Shown here piece after piece: positions 63,597 through 64,000 of a stretch of 64,000 bases of DNA. Source of the stretch: Limnomonas spitsbergensis. Lineage: Eukaryota; Chlorophyta; Chlorophyceae; Chlamydomonadales. The stretch covers positions 806,001-870,000 of the forward strand of contig JAYJMM010000009.1 in NCBI GenBank assembly GCA_037349105.1, given 5' to 3'. Both the position numbers and the translations under genes were made by a program. The first letter of the stretch is position 1; every line of letters starts with the position of its first letter. The notes beneath the pieces were generated by a model. It saw only the letters and a program-made list of their open reading frames with translations. It searched no databases and had not been told where the DNA came from.

Positions 63597-64000
63597 GTAA
63601 GTACACGTTACACCGTAGTACAATATGTACTGCTTAGCTGAACCAGGAGCGGTACAGATGTACACACATGCATTGCATCAGTCATGCCCTCGCAGGTGAT
63701 GGGCCGAATCATGCTATGTGATCATAGTACAGCAAAAGCTGTACAATTTGCTCGCTTCCAGTGTATAGATCTTTTGCCGTACCTTTTCTTCTGCACTTAA
63801 AAGTAGCCGATCAATGATGCTATACGTATCTCTCTCCTGTACCCTTCTGCAAGACTCCATAAACCCTTAGCCTAAAGCCCATGTTATAAACCCTCTGAAC
63901 CCTGAACCTTCAACCTTCAACCCTGAACCCCAAACCCTGAAACAGAAACCTGAAACCTGAGCCCGAAAATCCCTTCCCGGCGATTCGTCACTGCCGGTAT
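63597..64000. other. Start of the next intron of the Pro/Gln-rich gene
   Basis: Short GTACACGTAAGTACACGTTA echo of the donor at the start, then unique text and CCCTGAACC-type runs (63890-63960). No further exon seen before the window ends. Confidence 0.5.

Overview
The window looks like nuclear DNA of a green alga (Chlorophyta, probably Chlamydomonadales; Haematococcus-like is a guess). The evidence is: many short exons with GT-AG introns; a plant-type peroxisomal beta-oxidation multifunctional protein ending in the peroxisomal signal SKL; stop codons overlapping TGTAA, the known green-algal poly(A) signal; TTAGGGG/CCCTAAA-like motifs; Gln/Ala/Pro-rich low-complexity coding; and remnants of a non-LTR retrotransposon. 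There is no prokaryotic organisation and I see no tRNA or rRNA.

Layout: 1-1420 is a decayed minus-strand reverse transcriptase fragment. 1420-4110 is mostly non-coding, then an 85-bp satellite (4126-5370), a repeat-rich spacer, a 10.7-kb 62-bp satellite (about 6180-16895) and a 27-bp satellite (17128-17860). Three plus-strand genes follow. (1) A JmjC/cupin_8 oxygenase with a long Gln/Ala-rich C-terminal tail, seven exons at 18721-30089, 5' exons not found. (2) A complete 15-exon peroxisomal enoyl-CoA hydratase/3-hydroxyacyl-CoA dehydrogenase (MFP2/AIM1 type), 32970-46786, 728 aa. (3) A Pro/Gln-rich coiled-coil protein of unknown function, seven exons at 54683-63596, continuing off the right edge. 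Further retrotransposon copies lie at 31640-32770 (-), 47777-48856 (+) and 52505-53000 (-), with a 478-codon orphan ORF on the minus strand at 50092-51528. I assembled exons by hand from splice sites, protein-family motifs and codon phase; every junction keeps the frame.

The most striking signal is inside the introns. In all three genes the introns are largely built from tandem, decaying copies of the gene's own exon-intron junctions: the last or first few dozen exon bases plus the adjoining donor or acceptor. In the JmjC gene this has grown into satellites, including a 3.6-kb array related to one acceptor and a 1-kb array seeded by a donor carrying the exon that encodes the iron-binding His of the WWHQV motif. 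In MFP2 nearly every intron carries such copies, and even the stop codon with its SKL signal is duplicated downstream. The idea that tandem duplication of AG|GT segments can create introns is established; satellite-scale growth of many introns at adjacent loci is what merits follow-up.

Two short interspersed repeat families (one with a TTTC-repeat tail, one with an AGCTACAGTTC-type end) and inverted tail-to-tail pairs of the retrotransposon 3' end are scattered through introns and spacers.
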